Source: Paenibacillus paridis
GTDB taxonomy: Bacteria > Bacillota > Bacilli > Paenibacillales > Paenibacillaceae
Assembly: GCF_006345825.1 (NCBI RefSeq)
Contig: NZ_VCIX01000092.1
Span: 1,674,001 to 1,738,000 of the forward strand
DNA length: 64,000 bases
Direction of reading: 5' to 3'
The notes below the pieces were generated by a model. It was given only the letters and a program-made list of their open reading frames with translations. It was not told where the DNA came from and made no database searches. Of this stretch, positions 8,373-16,904 are shown one piece after another (within the stretch, counting starts at the first letter, position 1; each line of letters opens with the position of its first letter). A program made the position numbers and the translations under genes.

Positions 8373-9581
8373 TTAGTTGTTCACTCGATTCATTTTTTTT
8401 ATATTTTGGTTTAATATGCCTGGTCTTTGGATATTGATTTCAACATCCAGTTCCGTCTCTATTTCCGAGAACATAGTACTCCAGTTTTTCTTTTCTTTTT
8501 GCCATTGCTTTGGAGCAAGCTTACGGAAACGGTCGCCGAAATCTAAGACATCGGTTTTGTATTTTTTTTGAAGTACCTTTAACGCTTGCCTGATGCTCAT
8601 CTCTACCTCTTCATTCGTTTTTTTGATCATAGCCTTATGCTGGGCTGGATTCATAAAATCGAGCGAGCTTGTATTTTGCAGCAGATTCCCTTCTCCGCGA
8701 ACCTTTATTTTCATCTTCCATTTTCCATCCGGCGTGATTGAAGGAATCAGCGTTGTTTTGCTGTGAGTGAGCAGGACGGCTAAGGTTTGTTCCTCCGGCA
8801 TTTTCAAACTAATAATTGTATTGCCTTTGATTTGATTCGTGATCCAGAAATATCCCCATGTTAAGTCGGAATTTAAATTTCCGTTCATTTTTCCTTTCTT
8901 GAATAGACTCATGCCTCTAAAATAAGGAACGTTCGGGTTGCGCACATGGCTCACGTCTGTTAATAGCTTTCCGCGATTAATATACGGAATCGCGTAGGTT
9001 TCATCAGGCGTTTCTACAATTCGTTCAATAATTTCCTTTAGATCAACGGTAATGCTGATTTCTGTTTTAGACAGCTCGCTTAATGCCTCCATCGAATTTG
9101 GTTCTAGCCTGGGTATAATGCCTAGCACATCAACAGCGCTGCCTTCCGATATGTAAATGTTTGCTCTCTCGCGCATCCGAACGTATCTCAGAATAAAATC
9201 AAGGTCATCCTCAATGCCGTGCTCGGCCCTCGCTTGCCCAATGACAAAAATATCATTATGGCCCCAATACAGCTTGCGGGAAAGCCGCTCTTGGAGCTTG
9301 TACATCGCTTCAGCCATGGAGGAGCCTGCCGCACTGGAAACAAATGTTTTACCGTTGCCATTCCCCGCTTTCATACCGCTCTCCTGACCTTCCCCCGTAC
9401 TTTCTACAGGGATATAAATCTCCGCTGATAGCTTCACCTGCTTTCCATCCATTTGGTCGATACCAGCCCCAACAATGATAGCAATATCATTCACTTCGAC
9501 TCGATCCCAACAGCTCGTCAAGAGAGGAACGCTCCAACAAAGGAGGCCGCATAACATTGCCCGAATCATACGTCGCTTCAT
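8373..9581 (-). CDS. gerC: Spore germination lipoprotein GerAC/GerKC family (C subunit)
   Basis: A 402-residue lipoprotein. The signal peptide ends in the lipobox LLTSCWDRVEVND; CWDxxEI/V right after the lipid-modified cysteine is the hallmark of GerC proteins. The following AIIVGAGID strand and the C-terminal Spore_GerAC domain (FGDRFRKLAPKQW region) agree with the family. It is anchored on the outer face of the spore inner membrane as part of the receptor complex. It lies directly after gerA (34-nt gap), giving the order A-C-small-B. Confidence 0.92.
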   Translation of the reverse strand: MKRRMIRAMLCGLLCWSVPLLTSCWDRVEVNDIAIIVGAGIDQMDGKQVKLSAEIYIPVESTGEGQESGMKAGNGNGKTFVSSAAGSSMAEAMYKLQERLSRKLYWGHNDIFVIGQARAEHGIEDDLDFILRYVRMRERANIYISEGSAVDVLGIIPRLEPNSMEALSELSKTEISITVDLKEIIERIVETPDETYAIPYINRGKLLTDVSHVRNPNVPYFRGMSLFKKGKMNGNLNSDLTWGYFWITNQIKGNTIISLKMPEEQTLAVLLTHSKTTLIPSITPDGKWKMKIKVRGEGNLLQNTSSLDFMNPAQHKAMIKKTNEEVEMSIRQALKVLQKKYKTDVLDFGDRFRKLAPKQWQKEKKNWSTMFSEIETELDVEINIQRPGILNQNIKKMNRVNN

Positions 9582-9615
9582 TGCTGTTCACTCTCTTTCT
9601 GCTGATGTATCAGGC

Positions 9616-11121
9616 TTAAAGTTTTGAACCTTTCGTTCTACGAATACTGCCTCCGCTTCTCGTGAAGCGCGGTCTCCGATTTGGCTTCCATGCTGGTGGA
9701 CGCATAACTACATCCTGCCATTCTCCGGCCATTAACGGGGCAAGCGGCGATAAATAAGGAACGCCAAACGAACGTAGACCACTCAAATGGATCACGATGC
9801 CGATTACACCCATCAGCAGCCCGAGCAAACCAAGAACACCTGCAAGCAGCATGATTGGAAACCGCAATAGCCGAATAGATATGCCTACCGAATAATGGGG
9901 CAGCAAAAAGGAAGCAATCCCCGTGATCGCTACAACCATAACCATCGGTGAAGACACGAGCCCGGCAGAGGTAGCTGCTTGTCCAATGACCAAAGCCCCC
10001 ACGATACTAACCGCCGCACCTACCTGCTTGGGGAGTCTTACACCCGCTTCCCGTAGCGCTTCAAACATCGTTTCCATAATAAATGCCTCAACCAAAGCAG
10101 GAAACGGGATCGATTCTCTTGATTTTGCAATACTTAGCAGCAAGGCTGAAGGTATCATTTCTTGGTGGTACGTTAATAAAGCAACATAGGCCGAAGGTAC
10201 AAGCAACGCGACTAGAAAAAATAAATAACGCAACCAACGGATAAAAGTAGAAATAAGAAACCGCTGGTAATAATCCTCTGGTGACTGAAGCAATGAAAAA
10301 ATGCTTATCGGTGCAATAAGCACAAAAGGGGTATTGTCTGTCAAAATGACTGCCCTTCCCTCCAGCAGGCCGGCAACGACCGTATCAGGACGTTCGGTTG
10401 ATATTAACTGCGGGAACGGGGAGTATGGCTGATCCTCGATAAACTCCTCAATATTTCCGCTCTCTAATATGCCATCCACTTCGATAGCCGCTAAACGATG
10501 TTCAATCTCGGCGATCAGCTCCGGTGCAGCCAGCCCCTCAACATATCCGATTATAATTCTTGTTTTCGTATATTCCCCAATCTCTATCCCCTTCATCTTA
10601 AGTGAGGGCGTTCGAATTCTCCTTCTGATCATCGACATATTATCATCCAGTGTTTCCGTAAAGCCCTCCCTTGGTCCACGAATCACGGACTCTGCGACGG
10701 GGTCTTCAATGGCTCTTTTGCGCCAATCGCCAAGCGAAAATACATAGCCGCCATCGGAGCCATCAACAAACAGAACCGCATTCCCAAGCGTAAGCTGACT
10801 CATCATCTCTTGAAAGGTTTCGATTCTCGTACAGCTAAAGGAGGTTACCTCTTGCTCCATCGTTTCCAGCCATTCTTCAGTCTCGCTGAATTCCCAACTG
10901 AACATGGAATGCCTAATCTCATTAAGCCGTTCCTCATCCGTCAGGCCATTAAAATATACGAACATGCCTGGCACCTTACCGCCAAGCTTGCAACTAAGAT
11001 AAGCAGCATCACTGCAGTCTTTGAGTGATTGTTCTATATGGTGTCTGGATTGTTCCAAATCTTTGGAAATCCTAGGTTCAGCTTTTTCAGCGTTTGCTTC
11101 CATGGCAGGAGTTCCCTTCAT
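9616..11121 (-). CDS. gerA: Spore germination protein GerA/GerKA family (A subunit)
   Basis: A 501-residue A subunit of a germinant receptor. A hydrophilic N-terminal region (to about residue 270) has the GerA pattern VLFVDGSDGGYVFSLGDWR and, later, VRLPKQVGAAVSIVGALVIG. About five membrane helices and a short basic C-terminal tail (PNRRPRFTR) follow. It forms an oligomeric membrane channel with B and C that senses germinants. It is the first gene of its operon. A possible forespore sigma-G type promoter (GGATA, 17 nt, AAATAATA) lies about 30-60 nt upstream on the minus strand; this is weak evidence. Confidence 0.92.
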   Translation of the reverse strand: MKGTPAMEANAEKAEPRISKDLEQSRHHIEQSLKDCSDAAYLSCKLGGKVPGMFVYFNGLTDEERLNEIRHSMFSWEFSETEEWLETMEQEVTSFSCTRIETFQEMMSQLTLGNAVLFVDGSDGGYVFSLGDWRKRAIEDPVAESVIRGPREGFTETLDDNMSMIRRRIRTPSLKMKGIEIGEYTKTRIIIGYVEGLAAPELIAEIEHRLAAIEVDGILESGNIEEFIEDQPYSPFPQLISTERPDTVVAGLLEGRAVILTDNTPFVLIAPISIFSLLQSPEDYYQRFLISTFIRWLRYLFFLVALLVPSAYVALLTYHQEMIPSALLLSIAKSRESIPFPALVEAFIMETMFEALREAGVRLPKQVGAAVSIVGALVIGQAATSAGLVSSPMVMVVAITGIASFLLPHYSVGISIRLLRFPIMLLAGVLGLLGLLMGVIGIVIHLSGLRSFGVPYLSPLAPLMAGEWQDVVMRPPAWKPNRRPRFTRSGGSIRRTKGSKL

Positions 11122-11267
11122 CTGGATGGGATTAATTGTTTGCTTATTATTTTCCAGTACCCTGCTTCCTATCCAGACTAAGCCGGAATAACCGATAATT
11201 TCTGAAAAACTTGGTTAACCTATTGAAGGGCAATACTAAAGAGGCAGCTACGAGGAGGAGGTTTAAC

Positions 11268-11414
11268 ATGGCTAGTAACAAGCATAAATCCATTCCAGCT
11301 AAAAACCAGGCATTTGAAGCAAGCTCCAAAGAGGCTGAAAATAATGTTGCCGCTTCAACCGCAGAGAATCGCAATCAAAAAGGACATGTGCCAAACAGTC
11401 CCTCAACGGGTTAG
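11268..11414 (+). CDS. Small hydrophilic protein, spore-protein-like
   Basis: Encodes 48 residues starting MASNKHKSIPAKNQ, rich in Asn, Lys, Ala, Ser and Glu, with no hydrophobic segment. The frame opens at 11211, but the ATG at 11268 follows a textbook GAGGAGG ribosome site, so I use that start. Size, composition and position divergent from a germination operon suggest a small acid-soluble or minor spore protein. I do not recognise a specific Ssp family, so the role is inference. A very strong hairpin follows. Confidence 0.65.
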   Translation: MASNKHKSIPAKNQAFEASSKEAENNVAASTAENRNQKGHVPNSPSTG

Positions 11415-11432
11415 TCGACGGTCATTTTGAAC

Positions 11433-11490
11433 GAACAAAAACAAAGAGCTTCCCGTGAATATTCTCACGGAAAGCTCTTTGTTTTTGTTC
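11433..11490. terminator. Very long bidirectional terminator
   Basis: A 26-bp stem with one mismatch (arms 11433-11458 and 11465-11490, 6-nt loop) lies between the small spore-like gene and the convergent hypothetical gene. A/T tracts lie at both feet of the stem, so both directions are plausible. Confidence 0.85.
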
Positions 11491-11505
11491 AGCCTGATCG
11501 AAACG

Positions 11506-12036
11506 TTAGTCTCTCTTCACAATGGGTTCCCAGCGATGCTTATATTGCAGTAATCGTGGATGCAGTTTCGTAGGCTCTTCGGTCAACACCAATCTGATCT
11601 TAACGATCCATTCTTCAAAGGAGGAGTACGATGCGAATAAATTAGCCATGTCTCCGCTTAAAAGGAGAAACAACGGTTTGGGATAGGTTTCAGACAGATG
11701 ACGCAATGCCGTATCGATAGGCGTATACTTCTTCCGCTTGATTTCTAATCTTTCCACGATTACGTTCGTTTCTCCGCGATCATGTCTCCATTCATGAAGC
11801 CGGTCCTCTCGTTTATGGAAAGGGCTTACCTCGTCCTTCGACATTCGCTTGACGCTCTGCTCATGCAGTGGATATAACACCAGCTTGCTGAAGGAACGAT
11901 CCTTAGCCACATAGGCTGCGACATCCAATTCGCGATCGGTAATATGCTGAAACGAATCATAATAGACCAGGGTACCTTTGTTCTCATCCTTTGGCGGTTC
12001 ATAACCAAACGGCATCTTTTGAGCGATTTCACGCAT
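11506..12036 (-). CDS. Conserved-looking hypothetical protein
   Basis: A 176-residue soluble protein with a GTAGGAGG ribosome site before the ATG. It is charged throughout, has no signal peptide, no membrane segment and no motif I recognise. The middle reads HEWRHDRGETNVIVERLEIKR, and the C-terminal half predicts a mixed alpha/beta fold (LFLLLSGDMANLFASY). Good codon structure and the ribosome site make it a real gene. It sits alone between two strong terminator regions; the genes on either side give no functional clue. Confidence 0.65.
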   Translation of the reverse strand: MREIAQKMPFGYEPPKDENKGTLVYYDSFQHITDRELDVAAYVAKDRSFSKLVLYPLHEQSVKRMSKDEVSPFHKREDRLHEWRHDRGETNVIVERLEIKRKKYTPIDTALRHLSETYPKPLFLLLSGDMANLFASYSSFEEWIVKIRLVLTEEPTKLHPRLLQYKHRWEPIVKRD

Positions 12037-12120
12037 ACAGTCGGCCTCCTACGCAGCACTAGCTTGGTTTTGTTAGGGCTTAGGAGAAGAAAATAACATA
12101 TTTAAGGCCAAATTGCCAAG

Positions 12121-13191
12121 CTAAAGCTTTCGGTAATCGCTTTTCATTATGCTTTTCACCAAGCTCGGCCATTTGGAATTGGCAGGGCAATATTTTTTGG
12201 CTACCTTCTCAATGGTGGTGAGCCCTTTCCCCACATAGTTTCTGGCTAACAATTGTCCGAACTTTCTTACGCTGTCACCTTTGGTTTCAAAGCTGAATGC
12301 CTTATTGTATTTATCGCCATCAATCGCATTAAGGCCAAACAGGTTATTTTTGCTTTTGGCCAAGCGACTCTTGCCGTTGCCGCTCTCCAGCTTCATGACT
12401 GCAATTGTAAAATAAGCATTGATGCCATATTCTTCTTCGATTTCGAGGATGGCTTGTTCCAAATCCTCGCCGGAGAGCGCCGTGCCTTCAAATATTTTAG
12501 CGATATGTTCTTCCGTTAAGCCGGATTCGGATTCCACAATCGAGGTTGGCTCGGTCGGTTCTTCATCGGGAAGTTCATCTATAGTTTCAGATTCCAGCGC
12601 TTGCTCAGCGCCGATCTCTTGAATTTCAATCGTTGGCTGGCGTGTATCGGTTACGGAGAAGGAGAGGATAGAAGCTTCTTTTTTCACCTTTTTGGCGTAG
12701 CCTCCATGAATATAACCGCCGCTTTGCAACTGCAGCCAGCCATTTTCAGTTTCGGCAACGATCTCAAGCCTCGTAGCTTGCTTAACCACTTTTTGAATAG
12801 CTGACTTTGCATTTGGCTCTGTGCGGACATTTAAGTAAAAAGCAGTAACTTCATATGTATGTACGAGTTCTTCGGCGATCGCCGTTTCTTCTTTCGTTGA
12901 ATCAGGGAGGTCAGCGGTAGGTGCCGGAGGCGGATCAGCTGGAATGACCGCAATGGCTGATATGGCGGGGCTCATTGAGGTTCGAGCGATAGGAATAGGA
13001 GTAAGGGAAGATCGTTGTGCAGTTGCAAGCAGCGGTTCGTTACTTATAGTGGAGACCTCATTCTTCTCAGGCGCATCCAACACATGATTTTCAATCGTGT
13101 TATTTAAAGGTTGAACGTTCATTCCTAAGGTAATGACTAAGGATAAAATAAGCAAATAGACGAATAAATGCTGATTTAACTTTTTTCGCAT
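12121..13191 (-). CDS. Exported SH3-domain N-acetylglucosaminidase (GH73-like)
   Basis: A 356-residue cell-wall hydrolase. Residues 1-30 form a signal anchor (basic start, then FVYLLILSLVITLGM). A Pro/Thr-rich linker leads to a bacterial SH3 domain (YEVTAFYLNVRTEPN to IHGGYAKKV), which binds peptidoglycan. The C-terminal 120 residues form a glucosaminidase domain with the probable catalytic glutamate in MKLESGNGKS and the NNLFGLNA motif. It should cleave between GlcNAc and MurNAc outside the membrane, in growth, separation or spore wall turnover. Single gene, minus strand. Confidence 0.87.
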   Translation of the reverse strand: MRKKLNQHLFVYLLILSLVITLGMNVQPLNNTIENHVLDAPEKNEVSTISNEPLLATAQRSSLTPIPIARTSMSPAISAIAVIPADPPPAPTADLPDSTKEETAIAEELVHTYEVTAFYLNVRTEPNAKSAIQKVVKQATRLEIVAETENGWLQLQSGGYIHGGYAKKVKKEASILSFSVTDTRQPTIEIQEIGAEQALESETIDELPDEEPTEPTSIVESESGLTEEHIAKIFEGTALSGEDLEQAILEIEEEYGINAYFTIAVMKLESGNGKSRLAKSKNNLFGLNAIDGDKYNKAFSFETKGDSVRKFGQLLARNYVGKGLTTIEKVAKKYCPANSKWPSLVKSIMKSDYRKL

Positions 13192-13264
13192 GGTTATACC
13201 TCTCCCTTGTTAATGAAGTATACTTGGAATACAAGACTTTATATGTTTTACACGATAAAAAAGC

Positions 13265-13427
13265 CTTATATTTCTGCGAGAAACGGATCGCCTCTTCTTG
13301 CATAGGACGGCGACAGCCGTTTCACCTTGAAATATAGGAAAGGTTATTATCTCGCTATCCCTTCTCTACATTTCTCGGAATGAAACGCGCTGCGCCGCCA
13401 AAGAACAGCGACAGCCGTTTCACCTTG
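13265..13427. repeat. Pair of related intergenic repeat units
   Basis: Two copies of a roughly 62-65-bp unit lie about 98 bp apart. Both begin with a variant of ATTTCTcGgAaAACG and end in the identical 19-bp stretch GCGACAGCCGTTTCACCTTG minus its first base shift (copies end at 13329 and 13427). The rest of the 464-nt gap (13192-13655) holds no credible gene. I have the impression that such units occur dispersed in Paenibacillus genomes, but could not check. Confidence 0.5.
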
Positions 13428-13589
13428 CAACAAACAACGGTTGACAAGTATAAGTGGACGGTCTGTGAAGATTATATGTCGCTGTCCCCTTCAAAAGACG
13501 AGTTTTTACGTATCTATTGAATTATGAGAAAAAATTAAACGAGCAAAATCGCAGTTCTATGCGCTCTTTTTACCTTTTTTCCATGCAAA

Positions 13590-13621
13590 AAAGCTCTTAT
13601 TCCCGGGAGAATAAGAGCTTT
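13590..13621 (-). terminator. Terminator after the epimerase-like gene
   Basis: A perfect 13-bp stem (AAAGCTCTTATTC / GAATAAGAGCTTT) with a 6-nt loop is followed on the minus strand by a T-run. It lies 35 nt after the stop at 13656. Confidence 0.85.
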
Positions 13622-13655
13622 GCTAATAAAATGTCTGATATGAAAAGTGCCGTGT

Positions 13656-14663
13656 TTATTTTTTAAATCCGGACGCGTGCGCCGCAATGATCGCATCCAT
13701 CTGCTCGTTCCACTCGGCGTCTTCCGTGCAGCGCTCGGGGTGAGCTTCAAACCATGCGACCGTTCGTTTGATTCCTTCCGCAAACGATAATGTCGCTTCA
13801 AAATCCGGTACAAGCTGTTTAATCTTGCTGTTGTCAAATACGCTGGTTACGGCTTTATCGCCAAGCAGCCCGCCAGTAAGCTCAGGGTCATGCGACACAA
13901 GAAACTCACTCGAGATATGCACAAGCTTCGGCTCAGCACCAGCGGCTGCGCCGATCGCTTCATAAATTTGATTCCAGGTCAGCACTTCATCGGAGGTGAT
14001 GTGATAGGCTTCGCCAATCGCTTCCTCTCGTCCGAGCAAACCGACAAACCCTTTGGCAAAATCCGAGTTATGTGTCATCGTCCATAATGACGATCCGTCG
14101 CCATGAACGATAACCGGCAATCCCGCACGAATGCGTGCAATCAGAGACCACGGATGGGGCCAGCTATTTAAGGCTGCCGGTATCATCGTATCCCCGTAGG
14201 TGAAAGATGGACGAACGATGGTGTAAGGAAATTCAGTTGACGCATGCTCTTCCTGCAACAGCTGCTCGCAAGCAATCTTATCGCGGGAATACTGCCAATA
14301 TTTATTTTCAAGAGGCGTGGCATCTTCCGTAATGATATAATGTACGGGCGGCTTCTGATAAGCCGATGCCGAGCTTATAAATATGTATTGCTTCGTACGG
14401 CCGCGGAACAATTCAATATCAATGCTAACCTGCTCAGGCGTAAAAGCGATCCAATCGACGACGACGTCAAAATGATAACCTTCCAAAGCGGCTGCCGCAG
14501 ACTTCGGATCTCTAATATCGCCTAGGATGACTTTTGCTCCACTTGGAACATGAGCATCCCGCTTCCCGCGGTTGAAGAGATACAGCTCTATTCCACGTTC
14601 TATTGCCAGTTTGGACACTGCTTCGCTAATCAAGCCTGTTCCGCCAATAAACAATACCTTCAT
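13656..14663 (-). CDS. NAD-dependent epimerase/dehydratase family protein (extended SDR)
   Basis: A 335-residue atypical extended SDR. The N-terminus MKVLFIGGTGLISEAVSKLA is the dinucleotide-binding motif in its GGTGxIS form, as in the CSP41/isoflavone-reductase-like branch. FISSASAYQKP and later YSRDKIACEQLL give the catalytic Ser and the YxxxK pair. It probably acts on a nucleotide sugar or another sugar-like substrate; the substrate is unknown. An in-frame TTG at 14669 is possible, but the ATG at 14663 lies 9 nt after AAGGAG. Single gene closed by a strong terminator. Confidence 0.82.
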   Translation of the reverse strand: MKVLFIGGTGLISEAVSKLAIERGIELYLFNRGKRDAHVPSGAKVILGDIRDPKSAAAALEGYHFDVVVDWIAFTPEQVSIDIELFRGRTKQYIFISSASAYQKPPVHYIITEDATPLENKYWQYSRDKIACEQLLQEEHASTEFPYTIVRPSFTYGDTMIPAALNSWPHPWSLIARIRAGLPVIVHGDGSSLWTMTHNSDFAKGFVGLLGREEAIGEAYHITSDEVLTWNQIYEAIGAAAGAEPKLVHISSEFLVSHDPELTGGLLGDKAVTSVFDNSKIKQLVPDFEATLSFAEGIKRTVAWFEAHPERCTEDAEWNEQMDAIIAAHASGFKK

Positions 14664-14825
14664 CGTCAATCGCTCCTTTTGATCTATCGTTTTTTACGAT
14701 TACATCGAAAAGCCTACGATATAGAAGTTCTCAATCGTCAATTAATAGTACCATAGGAGATCATCTTTTAATATTTGAAAATGATATACTATAGCCATAC
14801 CTAAACAAATAAGGAGTTGCCCTAC

Positions 14826-15356
14826 GTGAAACGTTTAGCGACAACAACGCTCTATTCCGTCCTACTATCTTCCATGCTGCTTAGTGGATGCAGCAGCCAG
14901 AATCAGCCGGCGAAAGCCACGAATGTGGCCAACATCGCAAGCGGCTCCGGACATGGCGAGCACCCTACCGATTCGGGAGATCTTCAAGAATGGACGGCTT
15001 CGCTCGAAACGCTGCCATCTTTCCTGGATACGGCCTCCGCTACCTTACAAACCGCTTATCGAACTGCGGCAACCGTTACGGATATTTTGCCCTATATCCC
15101 TTGCTATTGCGGCTGCGGCGACAGTGCCGGCCATAAGAGCAATCTAAACTGCTTTATTGCTGAAATTAAGGCAGACGGGTCAGTGTTATGGGATGATCAC
15201 GGCACCCGCTGCAGTGTCTGCGTGGAAATTGCCGTTACTGCGGCAGCGATGAAAGCCACCGGAATCGAAAACGAACGCATTCGCGCATTCATCGACGATA
15301 CTTACAAAGAAGGATATGCAAAGCCAACGTTAACGGAATATCCACCCGCCACCTAA
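14826..15356 (+). CDS. PCYCGC-motif lipoprotein
   Basis: A 176-residue predicted lipoprotein. The signal peptide ends in MLLSGCSSQN (lipobox). After a Gly/Ser/His linker, the conserved block YIPCYCGCGDSAGH followed by LNCFI defines the PCYCGC family, and a further CSVCVEIA pair lies downstream. The cysteine array suggests metal or redox chemistry outside the membrane; function is not established. The frame can begin at TTG 14817, but AAGGAG (14811-14816) places the GTG at 14826 at ideal spacing. Monocistronic. Confidence 0.82.
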   Translation: MKRLATTTLYSVLLSSMLLSGCSSQNQPAKATNVANIASGSGHGEHPTDSGDLQEWTASLETLPSFLDTASATLQTAYRTAATVTDILPYIPCYCGCGDSAGHKSNLNCFIAEIKADGSVLWDDHGTRCSVCVEIAVTAAAMKATGIENERIRAFIDDTYKEGYAKPTLTEYPPAT

Positions 15357-15371
15357 ATATTGCGTATCTAC

Positions 15372-15412
15372 GTGGAGGCAAGAACCCGTCGCCTATTCTC
15401 TCTTGCCTCCAC
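15372..15412. terminator. Hairpin between convergent genes
   Basis: A 12-bp perfect stem (GTGGAGGCAAGA / TCTTGCCTCCAC) with a 17-nt loop between the PCYCGC gene and a convergent hypothetical gene. It lacks a clear T-run, so termination is likely but not certain. Confidence 0.55.
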
Positions 15413-15430
15413 TGCCATACTGTCGAAGCT

Positions 15431-15940
15431 TTACTTCACCTCCGCATTTTTTAGCTGATAGAAGCCCTCATCCGTTCGTATGATCTCGTAAACCGCCTCA
15501 TGACGGCTGATCTGCCTTTCGGTAGAAGTAAAATCAGCTAGCATTCGATCAAGCGTTACATCTAGTACAACGTCATCACCTCGCACGAAAACAAGCTTAT
15601 GAAGAGAATCGTCCAATAAAGGGAATTTTTCTCCGGTTAGTTGATGAAACAAATAATTAAAATAGGTTGGCTCAGCGATCCATTTCAAGCCTATCGTTTT
15701 CTCCATTTCAGTTTTTGATAGATATGGAGGGAACATATATAGAGTATTCCATTCGAAATCGGTTGTTTCCTTCAAATCCAACTGGCTGTTTTGACTAACG
15801 GCAGCCTGCAAATTTTTAAGGAATCTGGCTTCCTCCAGATCATTGATTTTCAGTGCACGGTAGTTCACGTAGCTAACAGCCAAAGGAATACATAAACCTA
15901 TAATCATTGCCAAAATGACATATTTATTCAAAATCCGCAT
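15431..15940 (-). CDS. Membrane-anchored hypothetical protein
   Basis: A 169-residue protein with one N-terminal membrane helix (residues about 8-26, YVILAMIIGLCIPLAVSY) and a soluble extracytoplasmic part. A block FEWNTLYMFPPYLSKTEME followed by an IGLKW segment resembles short Firmicutes membrane proteins of unknown function. AGGAGGTTACC precedes the ATG. The neighbours give no functional clue. Confidence 0.65.
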   Translation of the reverse strand: MRILNKYVILAMIIGLCIPLAVSYVNYRALKINDLEEARFLKNLQAAVSQNSQLDLKETTDFEWNTLYMFPPYLSKTEMEKTIGLKWIAEPTYFNYLFHQLTGEKFPLLDDSLHKLVFVRGDDVVLDVTLDRMLADFTSTERQISRHEAVYEIIRTDEGFYQLKNAEVK

Positions 15941-16103
15941 GGTAACCTCCTATTTATTGTTACGACGACTTCAACATGCTCACGTTTCGCAAAAAAACAA
16001 ACAAAATCATAACTTTACGGCATCGCCACAGAAGGGTCAAACTTACTAAGATTAAGCTGCAAGGTGTTACGGTTAACTCATGTCTGCTTGATGGAGGGGA
16101 TCT

Positions 16104-16883
16104 ATGAATCTTCAAACAAAGCTAGTGTTCATTACGGATGCGGACAGCCTTAGCGGCAAAACGATGATTGCTCGGTTAGCGCGTGACGGCACCCATTTTA
16201 TTCTCAACAGCAGCTCAGGCGGTTTGGAATTGTCAGCTGAATTAGAGCTTGTCCACCGTGCAGGCTTAAAGGCAATCGTTGTAAATATAGACCTGTGCAA
16301 CAGCCATGAAATTGAAGACATGCTGCAGCACGCTGAGCAAGAGCTGGGCACCGTCGATGTTCTGGTCCATAACAATCAAGAGATTACTCCAAGCACCATC
16401 GAATATGGCGAGGAAGAGCAATTTCTGAGCAGCATAGCCGTAAATGCCAAATCAGCTTTTTTCTGCACCCAAGCTGTCGGCAAGCAAATGATGAAGTCGC
16501 ATGCTGGTAAAATTATTTTTGTTTCCTCGATTCATGCAGAAAAACCTACAGGATCTGCTTTTACGTACAGCATCGCCAAAGGGGCTGTCAAAATGCTCGC
16601 CAAGGAAGCTGCTCTAGCTTTGGGCCGGTATGGCGTAAGCGTCAATACGATTGAACTCGGTCCGCTGCCCGGAGATGACGAACGTTTTAGGAGCACACTC
16701 TCCACTCTCTACGATCATTATGAATATAAAGTTCCGGATGCAGTGCTGGGAAGCGATGAGAATCTCGCAGAGCTTGTTGCCTTTCTCTCCTCTGATGATT
16801 CCCGTTATATCAACGGTTCCGATATCAGGCTTGATGGCGGCTTCCTTCTGCATTATATGAATTTCAAAATGAAACAACCTTAA
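16104..16883 (+). CDS. SDR-family protein with degenerate cofactor motif
   Basis: A 259-residue short-chain dehydrogenase fold. The catalytic Ser and YxxxK are present (FVSSIHAEK, then YSIAKGA), and the C-terminus SDDSRYINGSDIRLDGG is classical. The N-terminal glycine-rich cofactor loop, normally TGxxxGIG, reads TDADSLSGKT here, and the NNAG motif reads HNNQ. Nucleotide binding may be altered or lost. It is 21 nt upstream of a canonical SDR paralogue and within the sugar-acid island, so it may be a partner subunit or have an unusual cofactor. GGAGGGG ribosome site. Confidence 0.8.
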   Translation: MNLQTKLVFITDADSLSGKTMIARLARDGTHFILNSSSGGLELSAELELVHRAGLKAIVVNIDLCNSHEIEDMLQHAEQELGTVDVLVHNNQEITPSTIEYGEEEQFLSSIAVNAKSAFFCTQAVGKQMMKSHAGKIIFVSSIHAEKPTGSAFTYSIAKGAVKMLAKEAALALGRYGVSVNTIELGPLPGDDERFRSTLSTLYDHYEYKVPDAVLGSDENLAELVAFLSSDDSRYINGSDIRLDGGFLLHYMNFKMKQP

Positions 16884-16904
16884 CCGCCCTACCGGAGGTG
16901 TAAC

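Noticed and set aside
11147..11374. Hydrophobic 75-codon frame on the minus strand upstream of gerA
   Set aside because: It is antisense to the small spore-like gene, which has a far better ribosome site; the hydrophobicity is a by-product of the complementary codons.
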